Shown piece after piece: positions 28,147 to 36,473 of a stretch of 64,000 nt of DNA. Every line of letters begins with the position of its first letter. The stretch's first letter is position 1. The translations under genes and the position numbers were made by a program. Source of the DNA: Belliella alkalica (lineage in GTDB: Bacteria > Bacteroidota > Bacteroidia > Cytophagales > Cyclobacteriaceae); the NCBI RefSeq assembly GCF_022549785.1, contig NZ_JAKZGO010000001.1, positions 394,101 through 458,100 on the forward strand. Direction: 5' to 3'. The notes under the pieces were generated by a model. That model was not told where the DNA came from and did not search any database. It saw only the letters and a list, made by a program, of their open reading frames with translations.

Positions 28147-28506
28147 ATGAAAATGCACCCAAACGAACTGTTCTTTTACTACAATCCTACACATAGTGTT
28201 GATAAGCAAGTAAGAGCCTATGCGCATGCAGTAGCAAACCATGTAAATTTAATTGACATGGATAAGGAAAAGATCACTACAACTGGTTGGAGGTCAATTC
28301 TTGATAAATTATCCATGCGTCCCAAGGATCTTCTTAATAGAGCACACCCTGACTATCAAAATCATATTGCCGGCAAAACCTGGGATGATGATAGCTGGTT
28401 GCAGATCTTAGTGCGATATCCACATTTGATAAAGGCTCCTATAGCCATTATGAAAAACAAAGCAGTGCTTTGTACTTCTCCAAATCAAATACTCAAATTA
28501 AATTAG
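28147..28506 (+). CDS. ArsC-like thioredoxin-fold protein without the catalytic Cys
   Basis: 119 residues. The ArsC/Spx fold is visible: LFFYYNPTHSVDKQVRAYAHA at the start, TTGWRSILDKL, then DDDSWLQILVRYPHLIKAPIAIMKNKAVLC, matching the usual '...W..LL...P.LIKRPI' segment. In active arsenate reductases the first loop is N.rCskSr; here it reads NPTHSVDKQ with no Cys, so redox arsenate chemistry is not expected. A protein-binding, Spx-like role is possible. Its stop overlaps the CvfB stop by 4 bases, convergent. Call of the fold is fairly good; function unknown. Confidence 0.75.
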   Translation: MKMHPNELFFYYNPTHSVDKQVRAYAHAVANHVNLIDMDKEKITTTGWRSILDKLSMRPKDLLNRAHPDYQNHIAGKTWDDDSWLQILVRYPHLIKAPIAIMKNKAVLCTSPNQILKLN

Positions 28507-29330
28507 ACAAGTTCAATCCCATTATCTAAAATTTTGATTATCTTAGCTTTATACAATTGACCAATAGATTGCTTAAAGTGCTTTTTACTCATTCCCAATA
28601 ACTCTTTGATGGATTCAGGGGATGATTTATCATGAAGGGGCAAAAATTTCTTTACTTTTAAAACAGAAAGGATTTTTTCAGCCCCTTCCTCGTATTTTTC
28701 CCTCCCGATAGGTTCCAATCTCAAATCCAATTTCCCATCTTCTCTCCTCTTTTTGACAAAAGCTCTTACCTTATCGCCCAACTCAATTGTTGTAAACACT
28801 TCATTTTTATAGATTAAACCCTCAAAGGCATTCTCAATCAAAGCTTTGAAACCCAAATCTGTCTCGGCAAAAATCAATGCCTCTACTTCTTGCCCTTCCT
28901 CAAATCCTCTAGTCTCCAGCTCCAAAAAGTCTTCATACTTACTAACTCCTATAAGTCTGTCAGTTTTGAAATCCATGCATACACGAACTAGGTACTTTTC
29001 ACCTTCCTCCATGTCTACATGCATTTCCGATTTGGGAACGAATAGATCTTTGGGTAAGCCCCAGTCCATAAATGCACCAAATCGGGTGATTTCTTTGGCT
29101 TCCATCACTGCAAATTCATCCAACAATGCTACTGGTCGGTTAGTTACTGCAACTGGACGATCTTCACTATCTGTATATACAAATACTTCAACTTCCTGAC
29201 CTTCTTTGAAATCTTCCTGTAAATAGCTCTTAGGTAATAAAACTTCCTCACCATCGTGAAGTGCCAAATAAGCCCCGTTGGCTGTAAACCTATTGATCAA
29301 TAGGCTATTGATTTTCCCCAATTCTTTCAT
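28503..29330 (-). CDS. cvfB: S1 RNA-binding protein, CvfB family
   Basis: 275 residues with the CvfB plan: three S1-type beta-barrels (about 3-60, 68-135, 145-205) and a C-terminal winged helix (about 215-275; GMSKKHFKQSIGQLYKAKII). Typical segments are GAYLALHDGEEVLLPKSYL, RFGAFMDWGLPKDLFVPKSEMH and GFKALIENAFEGLIYKNEVF. CvfB binds RNA and affects virulence factors and rRNA processing in some species; here that is only family knowledge. Divergent from the hydroxyacyl-CoA dehydrogenase gene. The full length is normal. Confidence 0.85.
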   Translation of the reverse strand: MKELGKINSLLINRFTANGAYLALHDGEEVLLPKSYLQEDFKEGQEVEVFVYTDSEDRPVAVTNRPVALLDEFAVMEAKEITRFGAFMDWGLPKDLFVPKSEMHVDMEEGEKYLVRVCMDFKTDRLIGVSKYEDFLELETRGFEEGQEVEALIFAETDLGFKALIENAFEGLIYKNEVFTTIELGDKVRAFVKKRREDGKLDLRLEPIGREKYEEGAEKILSVLKVKKFLPLHDKSSPESIKELLGMSKKHFKQSIGQLYKAKIIKILDNGIELV

Positions 29331-29429
29331 ATCCCAAAGGTAATTAAATTACTTGAAGTAGAAATTGGAAAAGGAGGCGAATCGATTTAGATTTGAAAAT
29401 CGAAAAGATCATATAAACCCATTTTATAC

Positions 29430-30320
29430 ATGAAAAATATAGCAGTAATCGGATCAGGAACCATGGGCAATGGTATAGCACACGTATTTGCCCAGCATGG
29501 ATACAAAGTCTCGATGATAGATATCAATCAGAATGCTTTGGAGAAAGCATTAGCCACTATCAGCAAAAATCTTGACCGTCAAGTTTCCAAAGGATTGCTT
29601 TCTGAAACTGATAAGGCAAACACTTTAGCAAACATTGAAACATTCACTTCTACTGAAGAAGGGGTGAAAGATGTCGATTTGGTAGTCGAAGCAGCGACTG
29701 AAAACGTCAATATCAAATTAGACATTTTCAGGGAATTGGATAAATTATGTCCTGAACATACCATTTTAGCTTCCAATACTTCGTCGATCTCTATTACCAA
29801 AATAGGCGCGGTTACTTCAAGACCAGATAAGGTAATTGGAATGCATTTTATGAATCCAGTTCCAGTGATGAAGTTGATCGAAGTAATCAGAGGCTATGCT
29901 ACCTCAGATGAAGTGACAGAGCAAATAATGGAATTATCTCGAAAGCTGGAGAAAGTCCCTGTCGAGGTAAATGACTATCCTGGTTTTGTAGCAAACAGGA
30001 TTTTGATGCCAATGATCAATGAAGCAATCTACACCCTCTATGAAAGTGTAGCTGGTGTTGAAGAAATCGATACTGTGATGAAATTGGGAATGGCACATCC
30101 AATGGGCCCTTTGCAACTGGCAGATTTCATTGGTTTGGATGTATGTCTTTCTATATTGAGAGTGCTTCATGAAGGCTTTGGTAATCCTAAATATGCCCCA
30201 TGCCCTCTTTTGGTAAATATGGTTGAAGCAGGATTCAAAGGAGCAAAAACAGGAGAAGGATTTTATAAGTACATAGCAGGAAGCAAAGAGGTAGTTGTTT
30301 CTTCACAGTTCAAAAAGTAA
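29430..30320 (+). CDS. 3-hydroxyacyl-CoA (3-hydroxybutyryl-CoA) dehydrogenase
   Basis: 296 residues, of the PaaH/Hbd single-domain type. NAD-binding GSGTMGNGIA (residues 8-17), the NTSSISITKIGA and GMHFMNPVPVMKLIEVI strand (catalytic His), then KVPVEVNDYPGFVANRILMPMINEA and GMAHPMGPLQLADFIGLD in the C-terminal dimer domain. It oxidises (S)-3-hydroxyacyl-CoA to the 3-keto form with NAD+, in fatty-acid or amino-acid breakdown or in reverse. No hydratase or thiolase gene is adjacent, so the chain length is not known. ATG at 29430 is immediately before the dinucleotide-binding strand. Confidence 0.9.
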   Translation: MKNIAVIGSGTMGNGIAHVFAQHGYKVSMIDINQNALEKALATISKNLDRQVSKGLLSETDKANTLANIETFTSTEEGVKDVDLVVEAATENVNIKLDIFRELDKLCPEHTILASNTSSISITKIGAVTSRPDKVIGMHFMNPVPVMKLIEVIRGYATSDEVTEQIMELSRKLEKVPVEVNDYPGFVANRILMPMINEAIYTLYESVAGVEEIDTVMKLGMAHPMGPLQLADFIGLDVCLSILRVLHEGFGNPKYAPCPLLVNMVEAGFKGAKTGEGFYKYIAGSKEVVVSSQFKK

Positions 30321-30492
30321 AATACAATTATCCTAAATGGCACCTGAAGGTAAGATCAACACTTAGTAAAATCATGCGGATAAATTCAACTGTCAACTGA
30401 AAACAGCATCTAAAAGTATTGTAAACACATTACTTAAGTTGCTACAGGTATCTAGTTGGAAATACAAAAAATAGAATCATACAGAATTATTA

Positions 30493-30619
30493 TTCAATGT
30501 CGTTTAGTTAAGAAAACAGACCTGCCAGATTTAAATCTTTTATTGGTCTTCCCTGACAAATTAGAGACCTTTACTAATTTAATAGAAAACCTGGCAGGTC
30601 TTATCTAAATGGCATTGAA
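30493..30619. mobile_element. MITE-like palindromic element (127 bp)
   Basis: The two ends are inverted repeats: the first 20 bases (30493-30512) match the reverse complement of the last 20 (30600-30619) at 17 positions. Just inside, ACCTGCCAG (from 30520) pairs with CTGGCAGGT, with a 7-base insertion on the left arm. The interior carries no gene. This has the build of a miniature transposon or REP element; AGACCTGCCAG words of this type recur in other Bacteroidota genomes in my memory, which I cannot verify here. No target duplication was recognised. Confidence 0.6.
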
Positions 30620-30627
30620 ATGTTATT

Positions 30628-30654
30628 AAAGAGACCATTATAAAAGGTCTCTTT
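30628..30654. terminator. Hairpin before the kinase gene
   Basis: AAAGAGACC (30628-30636) pairs with GGTCTCTTT (30646-30654). It is 19 bp upstream of the kinase start codon and may end the transcript arriving from the left or sit in the kinase leader. Confidence 0.55.
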
Positions 30655-30672
30655 CAAATTTATTTTAAGGAA

Positions 30673-31290
30673 ATGCATATAGCGGTATCAGGAAATATTG
30701 GTAGTGGAAAAACTACCCTAACAGAAAAACTTGCCAAACATTATGGCTGGAAAGCTGAGTTTGAAGCAGTGGACAACAATCCATACTTGGCAGATTTTTA
30801 TGAAGATATGAAAAGGTGGTCATTCCATTTGCAGGTTTATTTTCTTAATAGTCGCTTCAATCAGATCAATTTGATCCAAAATAGCAATATTTCCATCATC
30901 CAAGATCGGACGATCTATGAAGATGCCTATATTTTTGCAGCCAATCTTTACAAATCCAATTTGATCAGTCAGCGAGACTATGACAACTATCTTAATCTAT
31001 TCCATTCGATGATCAATTTTGTGAAAGCTCCGGATTTATTGATCTATCTGAAAGCTGATATCCCGAAACTTGTCGGACAAATTGAAAAAAGAGGAAGAGA
31101 TTATGAGAACGCTATCAGAATTGATTATCTAAAAAACCTCAATTCACATTATGAGGATTGGATCGCTGCCTATGACAAAGGTAAATTGTTGATCGTAGAT
31201 GTAAATGATATGGATTTTGTAGCAAATCAAGAAGATTTTTCTGCCATTGTTGGACAAGTCGATCGTGAGATTTTCGGTTTATTTTCCTAA
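30673..31290 (+). CDS. Deoxynucleoside kinase
   Basis: 205 residues, cytosolic. P-loop SGNIGSGKTT (residues 6-15), FEAVDNNPYLADFYED, the WSFHLQVYFLNSRF helix, the DRTIYEDAYIFAANL motif (ERS/DRT catalytic motif of deoxynucleoside kinases) and a lid region KRGRDYENAI. It phosphorylates deoxyadenosine/deoxyguanosine-type nucleosides for salvage. Length is normal. The ATG at 30673 precedes the P-loop by five residues. The preferred base cannot be deduced. Confidence 0.88.
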   Translation: MHIAVSGNIGSGKTTLTEKLAKHYGWKAEFEAVDNNPYLADFYEDMKRWSFHLQVYFLNSRFNQINLIQNSNISIIQDRTIYEDAYIFAANLYKSNLISQRDYDNYLNLFHSMINFVKAPDLLIYLKADIPKLVGQIEKRGRDYENAIRIDYLKNLNSHYEDWIAAYDKGKLLIVDVNDMDFVANQEDFSAIVGQVDREIFGLFS

Positions 31291-31294
31291 AATT

Positions 31295-31340
31295 GGTTAT
31301 CAGTGAATAGTGGATTGGGTTATCAGTGAATATTGGATTG
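31295..31340. repeat. Two tandem 23-bp repeats
   Basis: Copies at 31295-31317 and 31318-31340 are adjacent and differ at one base; both begin GGTTATCAGTGAATA. A partial third follows. The rest of the gap to 31565 is a low-complexity run of ...caactaa.../...taactaa... words with no gene. Confidence 0.7.
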
Positions 31341-31565
31341 AGTGATCAGTCAATTAGGGAATAGTAAATTGAGATATAGAGTTATATGAGTTGATAGTTT
31401 TCTAAATTATTGGTCGATTAGTTACTAAATCATCTACTCAAAAACCAATCAACTATTTTATTTAATTAACCAACAACTAAATCAACTATTTCACTGAATT
31501 AACTAATAACTAATTATTAAATAAAGTAAGTCTTGAAAACTAATCCAAAGCTTATAAATTCATCA

Positions 31566-32213
31566 TTAAACCAACTTCCTAAACAACCAATTCTTAATTG
31601 TTTGATAAGTTTCTTCTTTTGGGTTAAGGAGCAAATCATCAATTTTTTTCAAACTACCTCCTGTCATGATATTTTCATAAACAGGGATTCTTATAAGTTT
31701 GTAACCATGTAGTCTTGTCAGCAAATCGTATTGGGCATCATTGTATGCATTGAGCTTCCATCCTGCGGAGCCATTGCCTGACAAGTCCCCTGGCTCTTCA
31801 GATTTTCCAAAAACCTTCGACGCTATGGGAGGTCCAAACCAAATCCTTTCCTGTAATCCTGCTTTCAAACAGTCCTTTTCAAATGTTCTGCAAAGTCGCT
31901 TGTACCCATCAGACCATGAATATGAAAATGTATCATAAAGATCTGTTTTCAAAGTAGATAGCCTGTATCTATTGAAGTGAACTTGATCGTCATAAACAAA
32001 CAAAAATCTGTTTATTTTAAAATCAAACTTTAATCTTTCTAACATAGGCAAATGGTGACCATCTCCTCCTAAGGTTTCAAAAATCTCTGCAAGTAAAACT
32101 TCACCTTTTCCATTGAGATATTCGTTATTTACCTCAATATAGAAGTCCTCTTCTATCTGAAATTCAGAATCTTTTAAAATTTGGATAAGATTATTTACTT
32201 TAATTTGATGCAC
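31566..32213 (-). CDS. Hypothetical soluble protein (GTG start)
   Basis: 215 residues. Start is GTG at 32213, six bases after the DUF2452 stop; the next Met is at residue 57, too far in. No domain that I can name. Conserved-looking segments are YDDQVHFNRYRLSTLK, GYKRLCRTFEKDCLKAGLQERIWFGPPIASKVFG (basic and aromatic), SGNGSAGWKLNAYNDAQYDLLTRLHGYKLIRIPVYENI. It is the last gene of the minus-strand series 58-aa protein, DUF2452, this one. Function unknown; a nuclease-like role is only a guess from the basic aromatic middle. Confidence 0.7.
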   Translation of the reverse strand: MHQIKVNNLIQILKDSEFQIEEDFYIEVNNEYLNGKGEVLLAEIFETLGGDGHHLPMLERLKFDFKINRFLFVYDDQVHFNRYRLSTLKTDLYDTFSYSWSDGYKRLCRTFEKDCLKAGLQERIWFGPPIASKVFGKSEEPGDLSGNGSAGWKLNAYNDAQYDLLTRLHGYKLIRIPVYENIMTGGSLKKIDDLLLNPKEETYQTIKNWLFRKLV

Positions 32214-32219
32214 TTTTTG

Positions 32220-32690
32220 TTAGGAGTTAGATGTACCCTCCCGCAAGATTTCCCATGTATGGTCAGCGAGAAGTTTGATTTCTGCCACAAAGCTAGCAAA
32301 ACCTTTTTTCCTACCCCATTCTTCTGGTGCAATCATGCTCAAAAAATCTGTACCATCCTCTTTTTCATATAAATAATAAATATGATTGATCAATGGCTCA
32401 AAACTTATACTTGCTTGATAAATTCTCTCTGAAACCTCTACCCTTTTTTGGATCAATTTTGCTTGATCAGCCAAAAGCTGCATTTGCTGATAGATTTGAG
32501 CCATTTGCATGTCTGTTTGGGAATGCATGGCTGCTACTGCTCTACCAGTAATCTTCCCTTTGTCCTCAGGCCTGATGATCGCACCACCGGAAGTGTGTGC
32601 ATAAGGCAACAATCCCGGATTCTCGGTAGTCATTTCCTTCATCCTATCGAGATCAATTTTATCTACATCAATTTTTTGTTTTTTGCTCAT
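32220..32690 (-). CDS. DUF2452 family protein
   Basis: 156 residues. The family pattern is visible in NPGLLPYAHTSGGAIIRPEDKGKITGRAVAAMHSQTDMQMAQIYQQMQLLADQA and ISFEPLINHIYYLYEKEDGTDFLSMIAPEEWG. No signal peptide or membrane span. Its start ATG lies inside the 3' end of the 58-aa gene (23-bp overlap), and the next gene begins 6 bases after its stop, so the three are translated together. Function of the family is unknown. Confidence 0.85.
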   Translation of the reverse strand: MSKKQKIDVDKIDLDRMKEMTTENPGLLPYAHTSGGAIIRPEDKGKITGRAVAAMHSQTDMQMAQIYQQMQLLADQAKLIQKRVEVSERIYQASISFEPLINHIYYLYEKEDGTDFLSMIAPEEWGRKKGFASFVAEIKLLADHTWEILREGTSNS

Positions 32691-32844
32691 CTACTTTTAG
32701 GCTATCACTTGGAGCTATTCTTTCTTTTAAGTTTCCTTTTGCACCAGGAAATGTGGTTCTGGAAGAAATATCATAACCAATCCATAACATGGCTAATAAA
32801 AATAATCCTGCGATTATCAGAAAGATCAGCTTATTCTTGTTCAT
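32668..32844 (-). CDS. Small membrane protein overlapping DUF2452 (58 aa)
   Basis: 58 codons from the ATG at 32844. One membrane helix (residues 6-23, LIFLIIAGLFLLAMLWIG) and a periplasmic or cytoplasmic tail YDISSRTTFPGAKGNLKERIAPSDS. The stop lies 20 bases inside DUF2452, so the genes are coupled. A frame on the opposite strand overlaps it but lacks protein-like content. It looks like a conserved Cytophagales small protein; no family name is recognised. Confidence 0.7.
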   Translation of the reverse strand: MNKNKLIFLIIAGLFLLAMLWIGYDISSRTTFPGAKGNLKERIAPSDSLKVDEQKTKN

Positions 32845-32932
32845 AATTATTGGTATCCTAACAGCTTATTGACGTATTCGGTTTTCAATTGTGCAAAAAT
32901 AGTACAATCAAGATGGATAAAAAACTCAAATG

Positions 32933-33502
32933 TCAGACTTTTCTGCTCATCCAAAATGCCGTGACGACACCCACACATGCTCCTGCTAAATGTGATTCCC
33001 ATGAAATTCTACCATTACTTGGAAGTACTCCATAAATGATACTTCCATATAGTAAAATAATGAAAATGGAAATAATGATTGTTTTATATGTCCCTTTGAA
33101 CAAGCCTAAAAAAATCATAAAAAAAACCAATGCGTAAACTAATCCACTAGCGCCAATATGATAGTAGGGTCTTGCACTTAACCATACAATCATGTTAGTT
33201 ACAAACAAACAGCTTAAAAAAACTTGATTGGCTACCTTTTCATAAAAAAAATATAGCATAGTAGTCAATACAAAAAATGGAAATAAATTCGTCAATAAAT
33301 GACCAATATTACCATGCAAAAATGATGAAAACAGTATTCCTGGTAAATGTATAACACTAAGAGGTAATATCCCCAAAAAACTTAATTTGAGATTAAGACT
33401 AACTTCAAGTAAAAATACAAGAATCATCAACAATGCTAATCTTGTTGGCACCACTAAACTCTCATTTAATTTTTTTAAAAATTTTTGTTTGTGAAATGCC
33501 AT
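32933..33502 (-). CDS. Rhomboid-family intramembrane serine protease
   Basis: 189 residues with six membrane helices. The rhomboid marks are present: HGNIGHLLTN (H63, H68, N72), active Ser119 in HIGASGLVYAL and catalytic His171 in SWESHLAGACVG. These enzymes cut membrane proteins inside the bilayer. The N-terminal 20 residues are basic and cytoplasmic. Divergent from the HPt gene. The membrane protein it cuts is unknown. Confidence 0.88.
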   Translation of the reverse strand: MAFHKQKFLKKLNESLVVPTRLALLMILVFLLEVSLNLKLSFLGILPLSVIHLPGILFSSFLHGNIGHLLTNLFPFFVLTTMLYFFYEKVANQVFLSCLFVTNMIVWLSARPYYHIGASGLVYALVFFMIFLGLFKGTYKTIIISIFIILLYGSIIYGVLPSNGRISWESHLAGACVGVVTAFWMSRKV

Positions 33503-33605
33503 ACTACTTTTTTTTAAAAAAATGATTATCTTCCGTTCTGTTCTTATTATTTCTCAACACCAAACATTCTAACAATTTTGAATGTTTTCAATTTCCTTTA
33601 CAAAT

Positions 33606-33938
33606 ATGTACCAATATATTAATCCACAATCAATTTTTCAGTACTTCGGGGATGATGACAAGGAAATGATAAGAGAAATGATTCAAATAATTTTAAAGAC
33701 AAACTTACATGAACTTAAGCAAATGCAAGATCAGTATGATGTTAATGACTTTGGTACTATTCAAAAAAAATGTCATAAAGCGAAACCATGCATGAGCTAC
33801 ATAGGAGCATTAGAAACAAAAAAAATCCTCGAAGTAATAAATGAAGATTCAGAAAATTCTCTCGAACATTACCAACAATTAAGAAGTAACATTGAAATTA
33901 TTGAAAAAGAGTTAAATGATTTTCTTGAGAAGTTGTAA
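33606..33938 (+). CDS. Stand-alone HPt (histidine phosphotransfer) protein
   Basis: 110 residues from the ATG at 33606 (an in-frame ATG at 33582 would add eight residues of doubtful value). All-helical, with phospho-accepting His57 in KKCHKAKPCMSYIGA, the HPt motif (H-K/x-L/x-K-G/P...). No kinase, receiver or other domain is attached. It could relay phosphate between a histidine kinase and a single-domain receiver such as the one at 3519; no kinase is adjacent. Divergent from the rhomboid gene. Confidence 0.82.
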   Translation: MYQYINPQSIFQYFGDDDKEMIREMIQIILKTNLHELKQMQDQYDVNDFGTIQKKCHKAKPCMSYIGALETKKILEVINEDSENSLEHYQQLRSNIEIIEKELNDFLEKL

Positions 33939-34021
33939 ACTCTTCTGTTATTTCAACCATCCATAATTTTTTTTCTCTTTTTGATTTCAGGAATTATTAT
34001 TTTTAAAGAAAAAATTAACAC

Positions 34022-36385
34022 ATGAGGAAATTATCAATAATTGCTTTCGCATTATTCTATTTTTCATTTCTTGGGTTTGCTCAAGAAAGTTTGACAATAG
34101 AAAAAATAATGAAAGACCCCAAGTGGATGGGAAACTTCCCTTCAAATGTAAGATGGGATGAACAAGGAAAACATGTTTTTTTTAATTACAACCCTGATGG
34201 GAATCCGTCTGATTCTCTTTACAAAATAGCTATCAACAAGACTGATCAAATAGAAAAGGTGAGTTTGGTTGAACAACGCCAATTCATACCGAATTTTGCA
34301 AACAAAAACCAAGATCAAAGCAAAAAACTATTTGTGAGAGATGGCGAAATCATCCTATTTGAAGTTGCTACTGGTAAAAAAACAACACTCTTGAATTGGG
34401 GAGATAGGATTGGAACTCCCAAATTTTTAGCCAATGAAAATCGCATTTCCTTTGAATCTGGAGGAAACATGTATGTCATGGATATAGAAAGTGGTAAAAT
34501 CAACAAAATCACCAATATCAAATCTGGAAACAAACTCATATCAAGAGAAGGCGTTCAAATTAAAGATCGTGAGCTTTGGTTGAAAGAAGATAATCTAGAA
34601 CTTCTTCAGGTAGTGAAAGAACGAGAAGAGAAAAAAGAACTATCAAAAGCCTACAGAGAAGCTACCACAGAAAAAGAAACTTTTGCTTATTATTTAGGTG
34701 ATAAATCAGCCACATCACTTCAGTTGAGTCCAGATGAAAAATACGCTACATTCAATTTGGTCACAAGAACTGATGGTAAAAGAACTGTAGTACCTGACTA
34801 TACCCATGCTTCGGGGTATACTACAGATATCAACACAAGATCAAAGGTTGGCGACGACCCAACGAAAGTTGAGTTGGCACTTTATGATTTGGAAAATGAA
34901 AAAGTCACCATCATCGACGTAAGCAAGCTGGAAGGTATACAAGATTTACCTGATTACACCAAAGACTATCCAGAAAAAACATGGGAAGAAAAAGATAGAA
35001 TTGTTACAATATCATCCCCAATTTTTTCCAATGATGGCAGATTTGCTATTGTAAATATCAGGTCAGCTGATAATAAAGATAGATGGATTGCACAACTTGA
35101 CTTGAAATCAGGAGATCTAAAAGTTCTCGATAGACAAAGAGACGAAGCCTGGGTGGCTGGCCCAGGTATTGGATCTGCTTTTGGCGGAGGCACGTTAGGT
35201 TGGTTACCTGACAATAAGCACATTTATTTCCAATCTGAAGTGAGTGGCTATTCACATCTTTATCTACTAGATGTTACTACTGGCAAGAAAAAAGCACTTA
35301 CAAGCGGTGATTTTGAGGTTTTCAACCCTTTTATTTCTAAAGATCAAAAGTCTTGGTACTTGACTACATCAGAAATACATCCTGGTGAGAGACATTTCTA
35401 CAAAATGTCTTTAATGGGTGGCAAGATGGAAAAATTGACAACTATGACAGGAAATAATGATGTCAGTCTTTCCCCAGATGAAAAGCACATTGCAATCCTT
35501 TACTCTTACAGCAATAAGCCTTGGGAATTGTATCTCAAACCAAACAATGCTAAGGAAGAAGCCAAGCAGCTAACTTCAGGTCAATCAGAAGAATTCAAAT
35601 CCTACAATTGGAGAGAGCCAGAATTAGTGAACTTTACTGCTCAAGATGGAGCGTCAGTCCCAGCAAGGTTATACAAACCTACTTCTGAGAAAAGCAATGG
35701 CGCAGCAGTAATATTTGTGCATGGAGCCGGTTATTTGCAAAATGTCCATAAATGGTGGTCTAGTTATTTTAGAGAATACATGTTCCATAACCTTCTAACT
35801 GATTTGGGATATACAGTTTTGGATATCGACTATAGAGGATCCGCAGGATATGGAAGAGATTGGAGAACGGGAATATATAGACATATGGGGGGCAAAGATC
35901 TTTCTGATCATGTCGATGGAGCCAAATATTTGGCTGATAATCATGGAGTAGATCCTGAAAGAGTGGGAATCTATGGTGGAAGCTACGGTGGATTTATCAC
36001 ATTAATGGCTCTTTTCAATGCACCTGAAAGTTTCAAATCCGGGGCAGCCTTGCGCTCGGTTACTGATTGGGCTCATTACAATCATGGCTATACTTCCAAT
36101 ATTTTGAATGAACCATTCAATGACCCTATTGCTTACAAGCGCTCCTCTCCTATTTATTTCGCTGAAGGATTGAAAGGTAATTTATTGATCGCACATGGCA
36201 TGATCGATACCAATGTTCATTTTCAAGATGTAGTAAGACTTGCACAAAGATTGATCGAGCTTGAAAAAGACAACTGGGAAATGGCAGTTTATCCTGTTGA
36301 AGATCATGGATTTGTAGAACCAAGCAGTTGGACAGATGAGTATAAGAGAATTTTAAAGTTATTTAATTCAACATTGTTAAATTAA
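34022..36385 (+). CDS. S9 family serine peptidase (DPP-IV / prolyl oligopeptidase type), exported
   Basis: 787 residues with a signal peptide (1-19, ...FFSFLGFAQ). N-terminal beta-propeller repeats of the DPP-IV type (LSPDEKYATF, ISSPIFSNDGRFAIV, GTLGWLPDNKHIYF, LSPDEKHIAIL) are followed by the catalytic alpha/beta hydrolase: GIYGGSYGGFITLM (Ser654), GMIDTNVHFQDVV (Asp729) and PVEDHGF (His762). It removes dipeptides or cleaves at Pro in the periplasm. The transcript ends at a 13-bp hairpin after the stop. Length is in the family range. Confidence 0.9.
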   Translation: MRKLSIIAFALFYFSFLGFAQESLTIEKIMKDPKWMGNFPSNVRWDEQGKHVFFNYNPDGNPSDSLYKIAINKTDQIEKVSLVEQRQFIPNFANKNQDQSKKLFVRDGEIILFEVATGKKTTLLNWGDRIGTPKFLANENRISFESGGNMYVMDIESGKINKITNIKSGNKLISREGVQIKDRELWLKEDNLELLQVVKEREEKKELSKAYREATTEKETFAYYLGDKSATSLQLSPDEKYATFNLVTRTDGKRTVVPDYTHASGYTTDINTRSKVGDDPTKVELALYDLENEKVTIIDVSKLEGIQDLPDYTKDYPEKTWEEKDRIVTISSPIFSNDGRFAIVNIRSADNKDRWIAQLDLKSGDLKVLDRQRDEAWVAGPGIGSAFGGGTLGWLPDNKHIYFQSEVSGYSHLYLLDVTTGKKKALTSGDFEVFNPFISKDQKSWYLTTSEIHPGERHFYKMSLMGGKMEKLTTMTGNNDVSLSPDEKHIAILYSYSNKPWELYLKPNNAKEEAKQLTSGQSEEFKSYNWREPELVNFTAQDGASVPARLYKPTSEKSNGAAVIFVHGAGYLQNVHKWWSSYFREYMFHNLLTDLGYTVLDIDYRGSAGYGRDWRTGIYRHMGGKDLSDHVDGAKYLADNHGVDPERVGIYGGSYGGFITLMALFNAPESFKSGAALRSVTDWAHYNHGYTSNILNEPFNDPIAYKRSSPIYFAEGLKGNLLIAHGMIDTNVHFQDVVRLAQRLIELEKDNWEMAVYPVEDHGFVEPSSWTDEYKRILKLFNSTLLN

Positions 36386-36397
36386 CCTTTATCAAAT

Positions 36398-36437
36398 ATG
36401 GTTTACAATCGCTATTGGGTGATTGTAAACCATTTTG
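36398..36437 (+). terminator. Rho-independent terminator after the S9 peptidase
   Basis: ATGGTTTACAATC (36398-36410) pairs with GATTGTAAACCAT (36421-36433), 13 bp, followed by TTTGAACATTTATTTTA. It separates the peptidase from ggt. Confidence 0.8.
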
Positions 36438-36473
36438 AACATTTATTTTATTAAAACTAAAATTTTGAAAATT

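Noticed and set aside
30493-30654. Possible riboswitch or attenuator before the kinase gene
   Set aside because: Palindrome ends match an inverted-repeat element better than a known riboswitch.
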